Assembly: GCA_010029175.1 (NCBI GenBank)
Contig: RGNC01000031.1
Span: 1 to 16,283 of the forward strand
Source: Synechococcaceae bacterium WB8_1B_136
GTDB taxonomy: Bacteria; Cyanobacteriota; Cyanobacteriia; PCC-6307; Cyanobiaceae
Direction: 5' to 3'
DNA length: 16,283 nucleotides
Part shown: positions 1 to 6,197 of the stretch, piece by piece
Layout: every line of letters starts with the position of its first letter
Numbering within the stretch: the first letter of the stretch is position 1
Notes under the pieces: generated by a model
Told to the model about the DNA's origin: nothing
The model's database searches: none
Seen by the model: only the letters and a program-made list of their open reading frames with translations
Made by a program: the position numbers and the translations under genes

Positions 1-27
1 GCCACAGCCACAGCCACAGCCACAGCC
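1..27. repeat. Hexanucleotide tandem repeat (GCCACA)n inside a coding region
   Basis: Four and a half perfect copies of GCCACA run from the window edge to base 27 and may continue upstream. In the frame of the hydrolase gene they encode alternating Ala-Thr just before the first core beta strand, near where the N-terminus of this family usually lies. A six-base unit can vary in copy number without shifting the frame. Confidence 0.8.
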
Positions 28-873
28 AGCAGCGTGGTGCTGATCCACGGCTTCGGGGCCTGCAAGGAGCACTGGCGCCACAACGTGGAGCCCCTGCGGG
101 CCGAGCGGGCCGTGCTGGCCATCGACCTGCTGGGCTTCGGTGCCAGTGCCAAGCCGCCCTCGCGGCTGGAGGGGGAACCGCAGCAGCCAGGCAGCCAGCG
201 CTACGGCATCGATCTCTGGGCCGAGCAGGTGGTGGCGGCGATCGAGGCCCATGGGTCCGGGCCGGTGCAGCTGGTGGGCAACTCCATCGGCGGGGTGGTG
301 GCCCTGGCCGCCGCGGCCCGACTGGCCTCAGCCGGGCGCCCCGCACGCCAGGTGGTGCTGGTGGACTGCGCCCAGCGCGCCCTCGACGACAAGCGCCTGG
401 CGGAGCAGCCGCCCCTGCGGCGCTGGGGCCGCCCCCTGCTGAAGGCCCTGGTGCGCCAGCGCTGGCTCACCGCCGCGCTGTTCGGCTCGCTGACGCGGCC
501 GGGGGTGATCCGCAAGGTGCTGCAGCAGGCCTATCCCAGTGGCGCCAACATCGACGACCAGCTGGTGCAGATCCTGCTGGAACCAGCGCTGCAGCCAGGT
601 GCCAGCGAGGCCTTTCGGGGCTTCATCAACCTGTTCAACGACCGCATCGCCCCGGAGCTGCTGGCGGAGCTCACCACGCCAGTGGTGATGATCTGGGGAC
701 AGCGGGATCCCTGGGAACCGATCGAGGAGGCCCGCCACTGGGCCCAGACCTTCCCGTGCGTGCGCCAGCTGCACGAACTGCCCGGCCTGGGACACTGCCC
801 CCATGACGAGGCGCCCGAGCAGGTGAATCCCCTGCTGCTGGAAGCCCTGCGCCAGGGAGACCTCAGACCATGA
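1..873 (+). CDS. Alpha/beta hydrolase fold protein, 5' end outside the window
   Basis: The frame is open from base 1, so the gene starts upstream of the window; a GTG at 34 sits inside the first core strand and is not a believable start. Numbering from that GTG, the oxyanion-side motif LIHGFG is at 3-8, the nucleophile elbow G-N-S-I-G-G puts the catalytic Ser at 84, a G-Q-R-D-P-W turn gives the acid Asp225, and G-L-G-H gives the catalytic His254. The Ser/Asp/His order and spacing match the alpha/beta hydrolase (abhydrolase_1) family, close to the epoxide hydrolase/dehalogenase-like cytoplasmic enzymes common in cyanobacteria. The Ser nucleophile argues for an esterase/lipase or C-C hydrolase type and against a dehalogenase, which uses Asp. 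The substrate cannot be read from the sequence. The stop overlaps the start of the next gene (ATGA), so the two are probably translated together. Confidence 0.88.
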   Translation, partial: ATATATATASSVVLIHGFGACKEHWRHNVEPLRAERAVLAIDLLGFGASAKPPSRLEGEPQQPGSQRYGIDLWAEQVVAAIEAHGSGPVQLVGNSIGGVVALAAAARLASAGRPARQVVLVDCAQRALDDKRLAEQPPLRRWGRPLLKALVRQRWLTAALFGSLTRPGVIRKVLQQAYPSGANIDDQLVQILLEPALQPGASEAFRGFINLFNDRIAPELLAELTTPVVMIWGQRDPWEPIEEARHWAQTFPCVRQLHELPGLGHCPHDEAPEQVNPLLLEALRQGDLRP

Positions 874-2057
874 ATCGCCACGCTCTGCTCACCCTCTGCC
901 TGGTGGTGGCGGTGGATGCCGCCTGCTTCGGCCTGCTGCTGCCGGTGTTGCCGTTTCTCGTGGCCGACCTCACCGGCACCTTCAGCGCCATCGCCATCAC
1001 CCAGGTGACGGCCGTCTATGCCGGCTGCCAGCTGGTGGGGGCACCGCTGATCGGCCGCTGGTCGGACCGGCTGGGCCGCAAGCCGATGATGGCGATGTCT
1101 GTGGGCATCGGCAGCCTGGCCCTGCTGGGTTCGGCCCTGGCCCCCAGCCTGGCCCTGCTGATGCTGTTCCAGGGCATCAAGGGAGCCAGTGCCAGCGTGT
1201 TCGCCCTGGCCCAGGCCGTGGTGGCCGACTCCGTGGACGACGCCGACCAGCGCACCGTGAGCTTCGGCGCCCTGGGGGCCTCCCTGGGCCTGGGATTTGT
1301 GGCCGGCCCCGCCGTGGGTGGCCTGCTGGGGGCGGTGAACCCAAGGGCCCCCTTCTTCTTGGCAGCCGCGTTCACCCTGGTGAACCTGGTGCAGATCCTG
1401 TTGGTGCTGAAGGAAACCCGCAGCGCCGCCCATCACCGCGAATCAGAAGCCGATCCCCTGCACTTCTGGAGTGGCGAGCGGGGCCCCCTGCGGCGGCTGC
1501 TCAGCGTGTATTTCCTCTTCTACCTTGGCTTCTCGGCCTTCACCGGCATTTTCGTGGTGGATGCCCGTGATCGCTTTGGCTGGGGGCCCCAGGCCGCCGG
1601 CTGGGTGCTCTGTTACGTGGGTGTGGTGGCCGCCGCCGTGCAGGGTGGACTGATTCCCCGGCTGCTGAAACGCTTCAGGGCCGGGCGACTTGCCGGCGTG
1701 GGGCTGATCCTGGTGGCGATTGCGATCCTCGGCGTTGCCGCCATTCGCACCGGCAACGCCCTCTATCTCACCCAGTTGATCTTCGCCACGGGCGTGGGCC
1801 TGAGCACGCCTGGCCTGCGCTCGCTGCTCTCGCTCACGGTGTCGGCCAACCAGCAGGGCATCCTGGGGGGCCTCACCCAGTCGTGCATCAGCCTCACCGA
1901 GTTGCTGGGCCCCTTGATGGCCGGCCGCCTCTACACCTACAGCGGCTTCGCCACCACCTACCAGGTGCAGGCTGGCCTGGTGCTACTGGCGGCCGGCCTG
2001 CTGATCAGTGCCAACATCCGGCCGCAGGCTCAGGCGGTGAACACACCCTCGCCATAG
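870..2057 (+). CDS. MFS efflux-type transporter (DHA1/TetA-like)
   Basis: This 395-residue protein is made almost entirely of hydrophobic helices, consistent with the 12 membrane segments of a major facilitator transporter. TM1 carries the Asp (D16) and the P-V-L-P segment (25-28) typical of TetA/MdtG-like drug:H+ antiporters. Motif A of the loop between TM2 and TM3 is intact as GRWSDRLGRKP at 62-72. A hydrophilic central loop near residues 180-205 divides two six-helix halves. The family exports small hydrophobic or amphipathic compounds across the inner membrane; the substrate is unknown here. The ATG overlaps the stop of the alpha/beta hydrolase by four bases, so an enzyme-exporter pair is plausible. 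The last 28 bases are also coding on the other strand, in the VOC gene, leaving no room for a normal terminator between the converging genes. Confidence 0.9.
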   Translation: MNRHALLTLCLVVAVDAACFGLLLPVLPFLVADLTGTFSAIAITQVTAVYAGCQLVGAPLIGRWSDRLGRKPMMAMSVGIGSLALLGSALAPSLALLMLFQGIKGASASVFALAQAVVADSVDDADQRTVSFGALGASLGLGFVAGPAVGGLLGAVNPRAPFFLAAAFTLVNLVQILLVLKETRSAAHHRESEADPLHFWSGERGPLRRLLSVYFLFYLGFSAFTGIFVVDARDRFGWGPQAAGWVLCYVGVVAAAVQGGLIPRLLKRFRAGRLAGVGLILVAIAILGVAAIRTGNALYLTQLIFATGVGLSTPGLRSLLSLTVSANQQGILGGLTQSCISLTELLGPLMAGRLYTYSGFATTYQVQAGLVLLAAGLLISANIRPQAQAVNTPSP

Positions 2058-2476
2058 CCGATCAGTTCCAGCTGGTGGCCATCGGGGTCGGTCAGGAACA
2101 GGGAGCGGCAGCGGGGGCCGTAATCAAAGGCCATCACCGCCTGGCCCCGCCGCTCCAGCTCCTGCTCCACCTCTGCCATCCGGGCATAGGTGACCCGGAA
2201 CGCCACATGCCGCATGGCGATGGTGTTGTGATCAGGAACCGGCCCTGGGCTGGCGGAATCGGCGGGGAACAGGTTCAGGTAGCAGCCCGGGCATACCCGC
2301 AGGATGAACGGCGGACCACTCTCCAGCCCCTCCATCCCAGCCGGCAGGAACCCCAGCACCTGCTGGTACCAGGCCATCGAGGCCTGGGGATCCCGCACCG
2401 TGAGCGCCACGTGATCGAGGGCCTCGATCGGCAGGGCATTGGCGGCCGTGGCAAAGCTGTCGGGGCTGGAGCGCAT
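2030..2476 (-). CDS. Glyoxalase/bleomycin-resistance fold (VOC) protein
   Basis: The 148-residue product is a single VOC protein with two beta-alpha-beta-beta-beta units. The first unit opens with L-D-H-V-A-L-T-V, placing a likely metal ligand at His22, and contains the usual A-W-Y-Q-Q-V-L-G-F turn at 35-43. The second opens with M-R-H-V-A-F-R-V (His90) and ends with D-P-D-G-H-Q-L-E-L (130-138), where Glu137 is the expected last metal ligand. The length fits a one-domain family member. Glyoxalase I, fosfomycin-resistance enzymes and extradiol-type enzymes share this fold, so the reaction is not assigned. The gene lies 69 bases downstream of the Rieske oxygenase gene on the same strand and is probably co-transcribed with it. 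No clear Shine-Dalgarno precedes the ATG. The 3' end overlaps the converging MFS gene. Confidence 0.86.
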   Translation of the reverse strand: MRSSPDSFATAANALPIEALDHVALTVRDPQASMAWYQQVLGFLPAGMEGLESGPPFILRVCPGCYLNLFPADSASPGPVPDHNTIAMRHVAFRVTYARMAEVEQELERRGQAVMAFDYGPRCRSLFLTDPDGHQLELIGYGEGVFTA

Positions 2477-2545
2477 CGGAGGGAGTCGGGCAGCGGACAG
2501 TGGGAGAGGAGACGGTGACAGAGCGACCCTGCGGGGGCAGCGTGG

Positions 2546-3616
2546 TCAGACCAACAGGCCGGCGCTGCGCTTCTCCCGCAGCAGTTTGCGCAGGCCGATG
2601 GTCATGGCGTCGCTGGCCAGCAGCAGATCGCCGCGACCGTCGAGATCAGGCAACCGTGGGGTGAGGGTCTCCACCATGCGCTGATCTTCCGCCATGAAGC
2701 GATCCACCCGCCCGCGGGCATTGCCGTCGGCCAGGGGGGTGCGCAGGAAGGAGCGGAAGTGGCGCCAGAGGTTGAGGGTGCGCCCCTCATCCAGCGGCAC
2801 ATGGGCGGTGCACAGAGAGATCTGGAAATCGCCGAACACCACCCGCACCAGCGACACATTGGCCAGCCAGAGCTGGATGTGCTGCACACCCCCATCGCTG
2901 GCCTGGTCGCCAGCCTGCTCATCGGCATTGAAGAGGCCCCGCAGACCACGGCCCTGGTCGGCCCGGTAGTGGCGATCCCGGGGAGCCAGCACCCGCTCAT
3001 AGAGGCTGTCGTCCTTCACCCACTGCTCCTCGGGCATCAGCTGATCGGGGGCCATGGCCCCGAAGCTGCCGGAGTGCACGAAGGGGGCATGGGTGAGATC
3101 CATGAAGGCCTCCAGCACCCGCAGCCAGTTGGCCTGCCACTCCACCTCGCCCTCCAGGTGGCGCCACTTGCCATCGCCGGCTTCAGGCAGGGGCCCCACC
3201 GGCGGCGGCGGCGGCAGGGCCGCTGGATCCGGCAAGGGGGCCTGGGGATCGCGCGCCCACCACAGCCACAGGAAACCAGCGGCCTCGCGGCAGGGCACCG
3301 CCCGGGTGTGGGCCCGCCGGGGCATGGGCTCGCCGGTGTGCTGGGCGGGGATGGCACTGCAATGGCCATCGGAGCCGAAACACCAGCCGTGGTAGCCGCA
3401 GGCAAGAGCGCCCTGGCTCACCCGTCCGGCACTGAGGGAAGCCCCCTTGTGGGGACAGCGATCCAGCACCGCAGCCACACCGCCAGCTGCATCGCGCCAG
3501 AGGGCAAAACGCTCACCGTGCAACTGCACCGCCAGGGGCTGGGCAGGCCGCAGGGCGGAAGCGAGGGCAACGGCGTACCAGGAATCGAGCAGTTTCATGG
3601 CAGATGCATGGGACAC
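2546..3616 (-). CDS. Rieske-type non-heme iron oxygenase, alpha-subunit-like
   Basis: The N-terminal Rieske [2Fe-2S] domain has both ligand pairs: C-P-H at 54-56 and C-G-Y-H at 73-76. The catalytic domain carries the mononuclear iron motif D-x2-H-x4-H as FMDLTHAPFVH, with Asp173, His176 and His181. At about 350 residues it resembles vanillate demethylase/PobA-like ring oxygenases, and is shorter than pheophorbide a oxygenase/Lls1 proteins. Such enzymes oxidise or demethylate aromatic or similar substrates using electrons from a separate reductase, which is not encoded here. I chose the GTG at 3616 because GAGG lies seven bases upstream (3624-3627); the in-frame ATG at 3598, giving 350 residues and an N-terminus MKLLDSWY, is a real alternative without a ribosome site. 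The gene follows the 86-residue ORF after 35 bases and precedes the VOC gene, so oxygenase and VOC protein may act in one pathway. Substrate unknown. Confidence 0.88.
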   Translation of the reverse strand: MSHASAMKLLDSWYAVALASALRPAQPLAVQLHGERFALWRDAAGGVAAVLDRCPHKGASLSAGRVSQGALACGYHGWCFGSDGHCSAIPAQHTGEPMPRRAHTRAVPCREAAGFLWLWWARDPQAPLPDPAALPPPPPVGPLPEAGDGKWRHLEGEVEWQANWLRVLEAFMDLTHAPFVHSGSFGAMAPDQLMPEEQWVKDDSLYERVLAPRDRHYRADQGRGLRGLFNADEQAGDQASDGGVQHIQLWLANVSLVRVVFGDFQISLCTAHVPLDEGRTLNLWRHFRSFLRTPLADGNARGRVDRFMAEDQRMVETLTPRLPDLDGRGDLLLASDAMTIGLRKLLREKRSAGLLV

Positions 3617-3617
3617 G

Positions 3618-3636
3618 CAGATCCCTCAGGGAACTG
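3618..3636. promoter_or_regulatory. Imperfect palindrome upstream of the Rieske gene
   Basis: The 19 bases read CAGatCCCTcAGGGaaCTG: 16 of 18 flanking positions are symmetric around the central C at 3627, with one mismatched pair. The palindrome ends two bases before the proposed GTG start and covers the presumed ribosome site. Such symmetry could be a dimeric repressor operator. With a one-base loop it is not a terminator hairpin. Chance symmetry is possible. Confidence 0.25.
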
Positions 3637-3651
3637 CTGTAGCACGGGCTC

Positions 3652-3912
3652 TCAGCCGAGTTTGGTTTTCCAGAGGTCGCCGTCGCGACCCAGCCAGCCC
3701 CGCTCCTGCAGGGCCGCCAGCAGGGCCTGGGCCTCCGGCGAGTCGAGGCTGCATTGCCAGTCGTCCGCCAGGAGGCTGGCCAGATCCGACGACGCCATCC
3801 CGCGCCGCAGGCCGCTCTTGAGCAGACGGCGCAGGGGGGCCGGCTCCAGCGACACCAGGGCCGTCATCGACAGGGGCCCTGAGGGGAGGCTGTCCAGATC
3901 GACGCTCACCAT
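3652..3912 (-). CDS. Small hypothetical protein downstream of the ParA-like ATPase
   Basis: I do not recognise this 86-residue protein. It has no signal peptide or membrane segment. After a short acidic start it is predicted to be mostly helical (residues 24-70), including P-L-R-R-L-L-K-S-G-L-R-R (26-37) and E-A-Q-A-L-L-A-A-L-Q-E-R-G-W-L (59-73), and it ends in a short strand/turn, D-G-D-L-W-K-T-K-L-G. A helical body with a G-W-L-G-R-D-G-D-L-W hairpin at the end is reminiscent of a small winged-helix fold, but this is only a shape argument. The ATG lies 30 bases after the stop of the ParA gene on the same strand, so it is very likely in the same transcript. ParA-type ATPases are often followed by a small partner gene; this is a candidate partner. 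No clear Shine-Dalgarno is visible, and Met16 is a possible later start. Confidence 0.65.
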   Translation of the reverse strand: MVSVDLDSLPSGPLSMTALVSLEPAPLRRLLKSGLRRGMASSDLASLLADDWQCSLDSPEAQALLAALQERGWLGRDGDLWKTKLG

Positions 3913-3942
3913 CGGAGCAACGCTTCGAACACGCGCGCAGCC

Positions 3943-4707
3943 TCAGAGCACGGTGTCGAGCAGGTTGTCGGCCAGTGCACGCACCCGCTCGCTCCAGGGA
4001 TGGGTGGGGTAGGTGAGCACCGCCAGGCCGCCACTGGCCAGGGTGAGCAGGTCGTCGCTGAGGGGCAGCAGGGCTCCGATCGGCACGTCGTAGCTGCTGG
4101 CCACGCGCTCACGCACCTGCTCCTGATCGAAATGCTCAGGCAGCTTGTTCACCACCATGCGGATGGCGGGCACATCCAGACGCTCGGCCACTTCAATGGC
4201 CACGGCCGTCCCCAGATAGTCCTGGGTGTCGGGACGCATCACCATCAGCAGACAATCGGTGATGGCGGTGGAGAGGAGAGTCTCCTCATTGATGCCGGGG
4301 TGCGTGTCGATCAGCACCACATCCAGATTGAGCTTCTCGGAGAGCGCAAACAGCGCATCGTTCAGCTTTTCCACCTGATAGCCCTCCCGCAGCAGACGGG
4401 CGATGCGGTTGCTGTCCATCGAGGCGGGCACCAGCCAGATGCGGCCGTGGGCCTGCTTCACCTGCTCGGGGGTGACATCGTGGGCGCAATCCACGATCGG
4501 CGCTTCGCCCTGGAGATGGTCGTTGAGGGTGGACTGGCCCGCCGCAGGGGAGAAACCGAACAACACGTGAACACCGGGTGAGGCCAGATCGGTGTCGAAC
4601 ACCGCCACGCGCTTGCCCTTCAGGGCCAATGACGCGGCCAGATTTGCGGTGAGGTTGGATTTGCCGGTGCCGCCGCGGAAGGAATGGATCGCGAGGATGT
4701 GGGCCAT
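3943..4707 (-). CDS. MinD/ParA-family ATPase with an Arg in the deviant Walker A motif
   Basis: This 254-residue P-loop ATPase has the features of the ParA/MinD (SIMIBI) class. The phosphate-binding loop is F-R-G-G-T-G-K-S at 10-17, with the invariant Lys at 16. The upstream signature Lys of the deviant Walker A motif is replaced by Arg11. Switch I follows as F-D-T-D-L-A-S-P-G (37-45), and the Walker B/switch II strand is V-V-L-I-D-T-H-P-G (130-138, Asp134). The C-terminus lacks an obvious MinD-type amphipathic membrane helix; it ends in R-A-L-A-D-N-L-L-D-T-V-L. Family members dimerise with ATP and position plasmids, chromosomes, carboxysomes, chemoreceptor arrays or pili on nucleoid or membrane. 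It is divergent, with a 68-base gap, from the HAMP sensor gene and is followed by the 86-residue ORF, which suggests it positions or controls the sensor. The cargo is inferred, not shown. Confidence 0.9.
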   Translation of the reverse strand: MAHILAIHSFRGGTGKSNLTANLAASLALKGKRVAVFDTDLASPGVHVLFGFSPAAGQSTLNDHLQGEAPIVDCAHDVTPEQVKQAHGRIWLVPASMDSNRIARLLREGYQVEKLNDALFALSEKLNLDVVLIDTHPGINEETLLSTAITDCLLMVMRPDTQDYLGTAVAIEVAERLDVPAIRMVVNKLPEHFDQEQVRERVASSYDVPIGALLPLSDDLLTLASGGLAVLTYPTHPWSERVRALADNLLDTVL

Positions 4708-4775
4708 GCCTTCCGATGAATGGGCAGACGTGAAGCGATGCTAGACCTCGTGTTCATGCGCGCTGCCGGAGCCTG
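4708..4775. promoter_or_regulatory. Divergent promoter region between the ParA and HAMP genes
   Basis: These 68 bases separate two diverging starts and must contain both 5' regions. A GGAAGG lies immediately before the ParA ATG, closer than usual for a ribosome site. On the plus strand the only -10-like string is TGCTAGACC at about 4739-4747, which is weak. I see no confident -35/-10 pair on either strand. The short shared region makes coordinated expression of the two genes plausible. Confidence 0.4.
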
Positions 4776-6197
4776 ATGCGCCTCTCCGTCCGGCTGATGG
4801 CCCTGGGGGTGACTGGCCCGATCCTGGGACTCGGCATCTTTCTGGCCCTGTCCGCCTCCACCGTGGTGGATCTTTCACGCAAGGCCAAACTCGAACTCAC
4901 CAGCCTGTTCGATCAGGACAACCGCACCAATCTCATGCTCACCACGAGCATGATCCAGCGCTACACGCGCAGCCTGGCCAATCAACTCCAGGGCGATTCC
5001 GAGCGGGTGGCAGCCCTGCTGCGTCGTGACCTGCGGGCGGATGAGAGCGGCCAGCTGTTCTGGAAGGGGGCAGCCCTGAACCCCCAGCAGGCACCGCAGC
5101 AGCTCAACCCCGTGCTGGCGATGCCGCTCACCACCCCCACGGAACGGGCCGGGATTTTCCTGCGCGACAACAGCGGCCGCTGGAGGCGGCTCACGGGGGT
5201 GGACATGAACGGCAACGCCTTGCCCCCGGGCTGGTCGCCGCCCCAGCAGACCGTGGGGGACATCGAGGCCATGACCCAGCTGGCGGATGGCCGCTTTGAG
5301 GCCCGCAACAGCATCGTGCTCGGGGATGGGGTGTGGCGCATGACCCGGCTCACCCCCCTGGAGATCGGCAAGCCCCAGCGCCTGCTCCTGTCGGTGAGCG
5401 TGCGCACCGACGCCGCCAACCAGGTGCTGGAAAGCAGCGCCTCCCTGTTTCCCTACAAAAACCACCAGGTGGCGTTCTTCGGCTTCACGCCGGACGGCAA
5501 CTTCTACTGCAGCTACGCCAAGCCCTCCAGGAACACCTGCCAGTTGCTGCGCGAGGTGATGCAACGATCGGGGGGAATCCCCAAGCCGGAGGGCAGCCAC
5601 CAGGAGGTGCTGTTGGAGCGGGCCGTGAACGCGGCGAGCAGCCGCGGGGGCAAACCCCAGCCCCAGCGGCTGTTCATCGCCACCTTTCCCACCTGGAACT
5701 GGCTGGCGGTGATCCTGGTGGAGGAATCTCTCCTCGACGACAACCTGATCCCCCTGCGGCAGGCCACCAGCCAGCTGCTGCTGCTGCTGCTGGGGGCCAG
5801 CCTGCTGCTGCTGGCGGGCTGCGCCATCGCCGCCTGGCAGATCTCCGAGGGGATCAAGAAGGAATTGCGGATGCTGGCGGAAGCCGCCGATGGGATCGCC
5901 GCCGGCCGCACACGCATGCAACTCCCCTACGCCGCCGACGATGCCCTGGGGCGACTGGTGCGGGCCTTCAACCGCATGGCCGGAGCCGTGGCCGACCGCG
6001 AGGAATCCCTGCGGGCCCGCATCCGCACCCTGGAGATCGACATCAACCAGCAGGCCCTCAGGGGCCAGGTGTGCACCATCACCCAGGATCCCAGCTTCAA
6101 CGAACTCAGCGCCCGCGCCCGGGAGATGCGGGCGCGGCGCCGGGTCCGGGAGCAGGGCGGGATCAGTTCAGCTTCGACAGACGGGTCGGCAGGCTGA
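4776..6197 (+). CDS. Membrane sensor protein with extracytoplasmic domain, HAMP and conserved C-terminal tail
   Basis: The 473-residue protein has a first membrane helix at about 7-29 and a large extracytoplasmic region at about 30-330. This region has Cache-like strand patterns, for example G-V-W-R-M-T-R-L-T-P-L at 185-195, and a Cys pair (245, 255) that could form a disulfide. A very Leu-rich second helix lies at about 333-354, and a HAMP domain at about 355-408 has the usual D-D-A-L-G-R-L-V-R-A-F-N-R-M start of its second helix. A coiled coil and an Arg-rich tail follow (411-456). No kinase, methyl-accepting, cyclase or GGDEF domain is present, so the HAMP and tail must be the output. The last 68 residues before the extreme end match the C-terminus of the DHp-REC protein at 8672-9673. 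It is divergent from the ParA gene. Its 3' end overlaps the converging tolC gene by 35 bases. Role inferred: signal input to an intracellular partner. Confidence 0.85.
   Translation: MRLSVRLMALGVTGPILGLGIFLALSASTVVDLSRKAKLELTSLFDQDNRTNLMLTTSMIQRYTRSLANQLQGDSERVAALLRRDLRADESGQLFWKGAALNPQQAPQQLNPVLAMPLTTPTERAGIFLRDNSGRWRRLTGVDMNGNALPPGWSPPQQTVGDIEAMTQLADGRFEARNSIVLGDGVWRMTRLTPLEIGKPQRLLLSVSVRTDAANQVLESSASLFPYKNHQVAFFGFTPDGNFYCSYAKPSRNTCQLLREVMQRSGGIPKPEGSHQEVLLERAVNAASSRGGKPQPQRLFIATFPTWNWLAVILVEESLLDDNLIPLRQATSQLLLLLLGASLLLLAGCAIAAWQISEGIKKELRMLAEAADGIAAGRTRMQLPYAADDALGRLVRAFNRMAGAVADREESLRARIRTLEIDINQQALRGQVCTITQDPSFNELSARAREMRARRRVREQGGISSASTDGSAG
5937..6143 (+). other. Shared C-terminal module, copy in the HAMP protein
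   Basis: This stretch encodes residues 388-456. Residues 388-455 align without gaps to residues 259-326 of the DHp-REC protein, with 35 of 68 identical by hand count. It runs from the second HAMP helix through a coiled coil with L-E-I-x-I, then Q-V-x-x-I-x-x-D-P-S-F-x-x-L, and ends in R-A-R-x-M-R-A-R-R. Confidence 0.85.

Noticed and set aside
2759..4012. Long open frame on the plus strand opposite the Rieske, 86-residue and ParA genes
   Set aside because: It lies antisense to three well-supported genes, its protein has no recognisable domain, and its composition (Gly/His/Gln-rich) is typical of the antisense frame of GC-rich DNA.
5776..5815. CTG trinucleotide repeat as a possible microsatellite
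   Set aside because: The CTG run encodes the Leu-rich second membrane helix of the HAMP protein; biased leucine codons in GC-rich DNA explain it.
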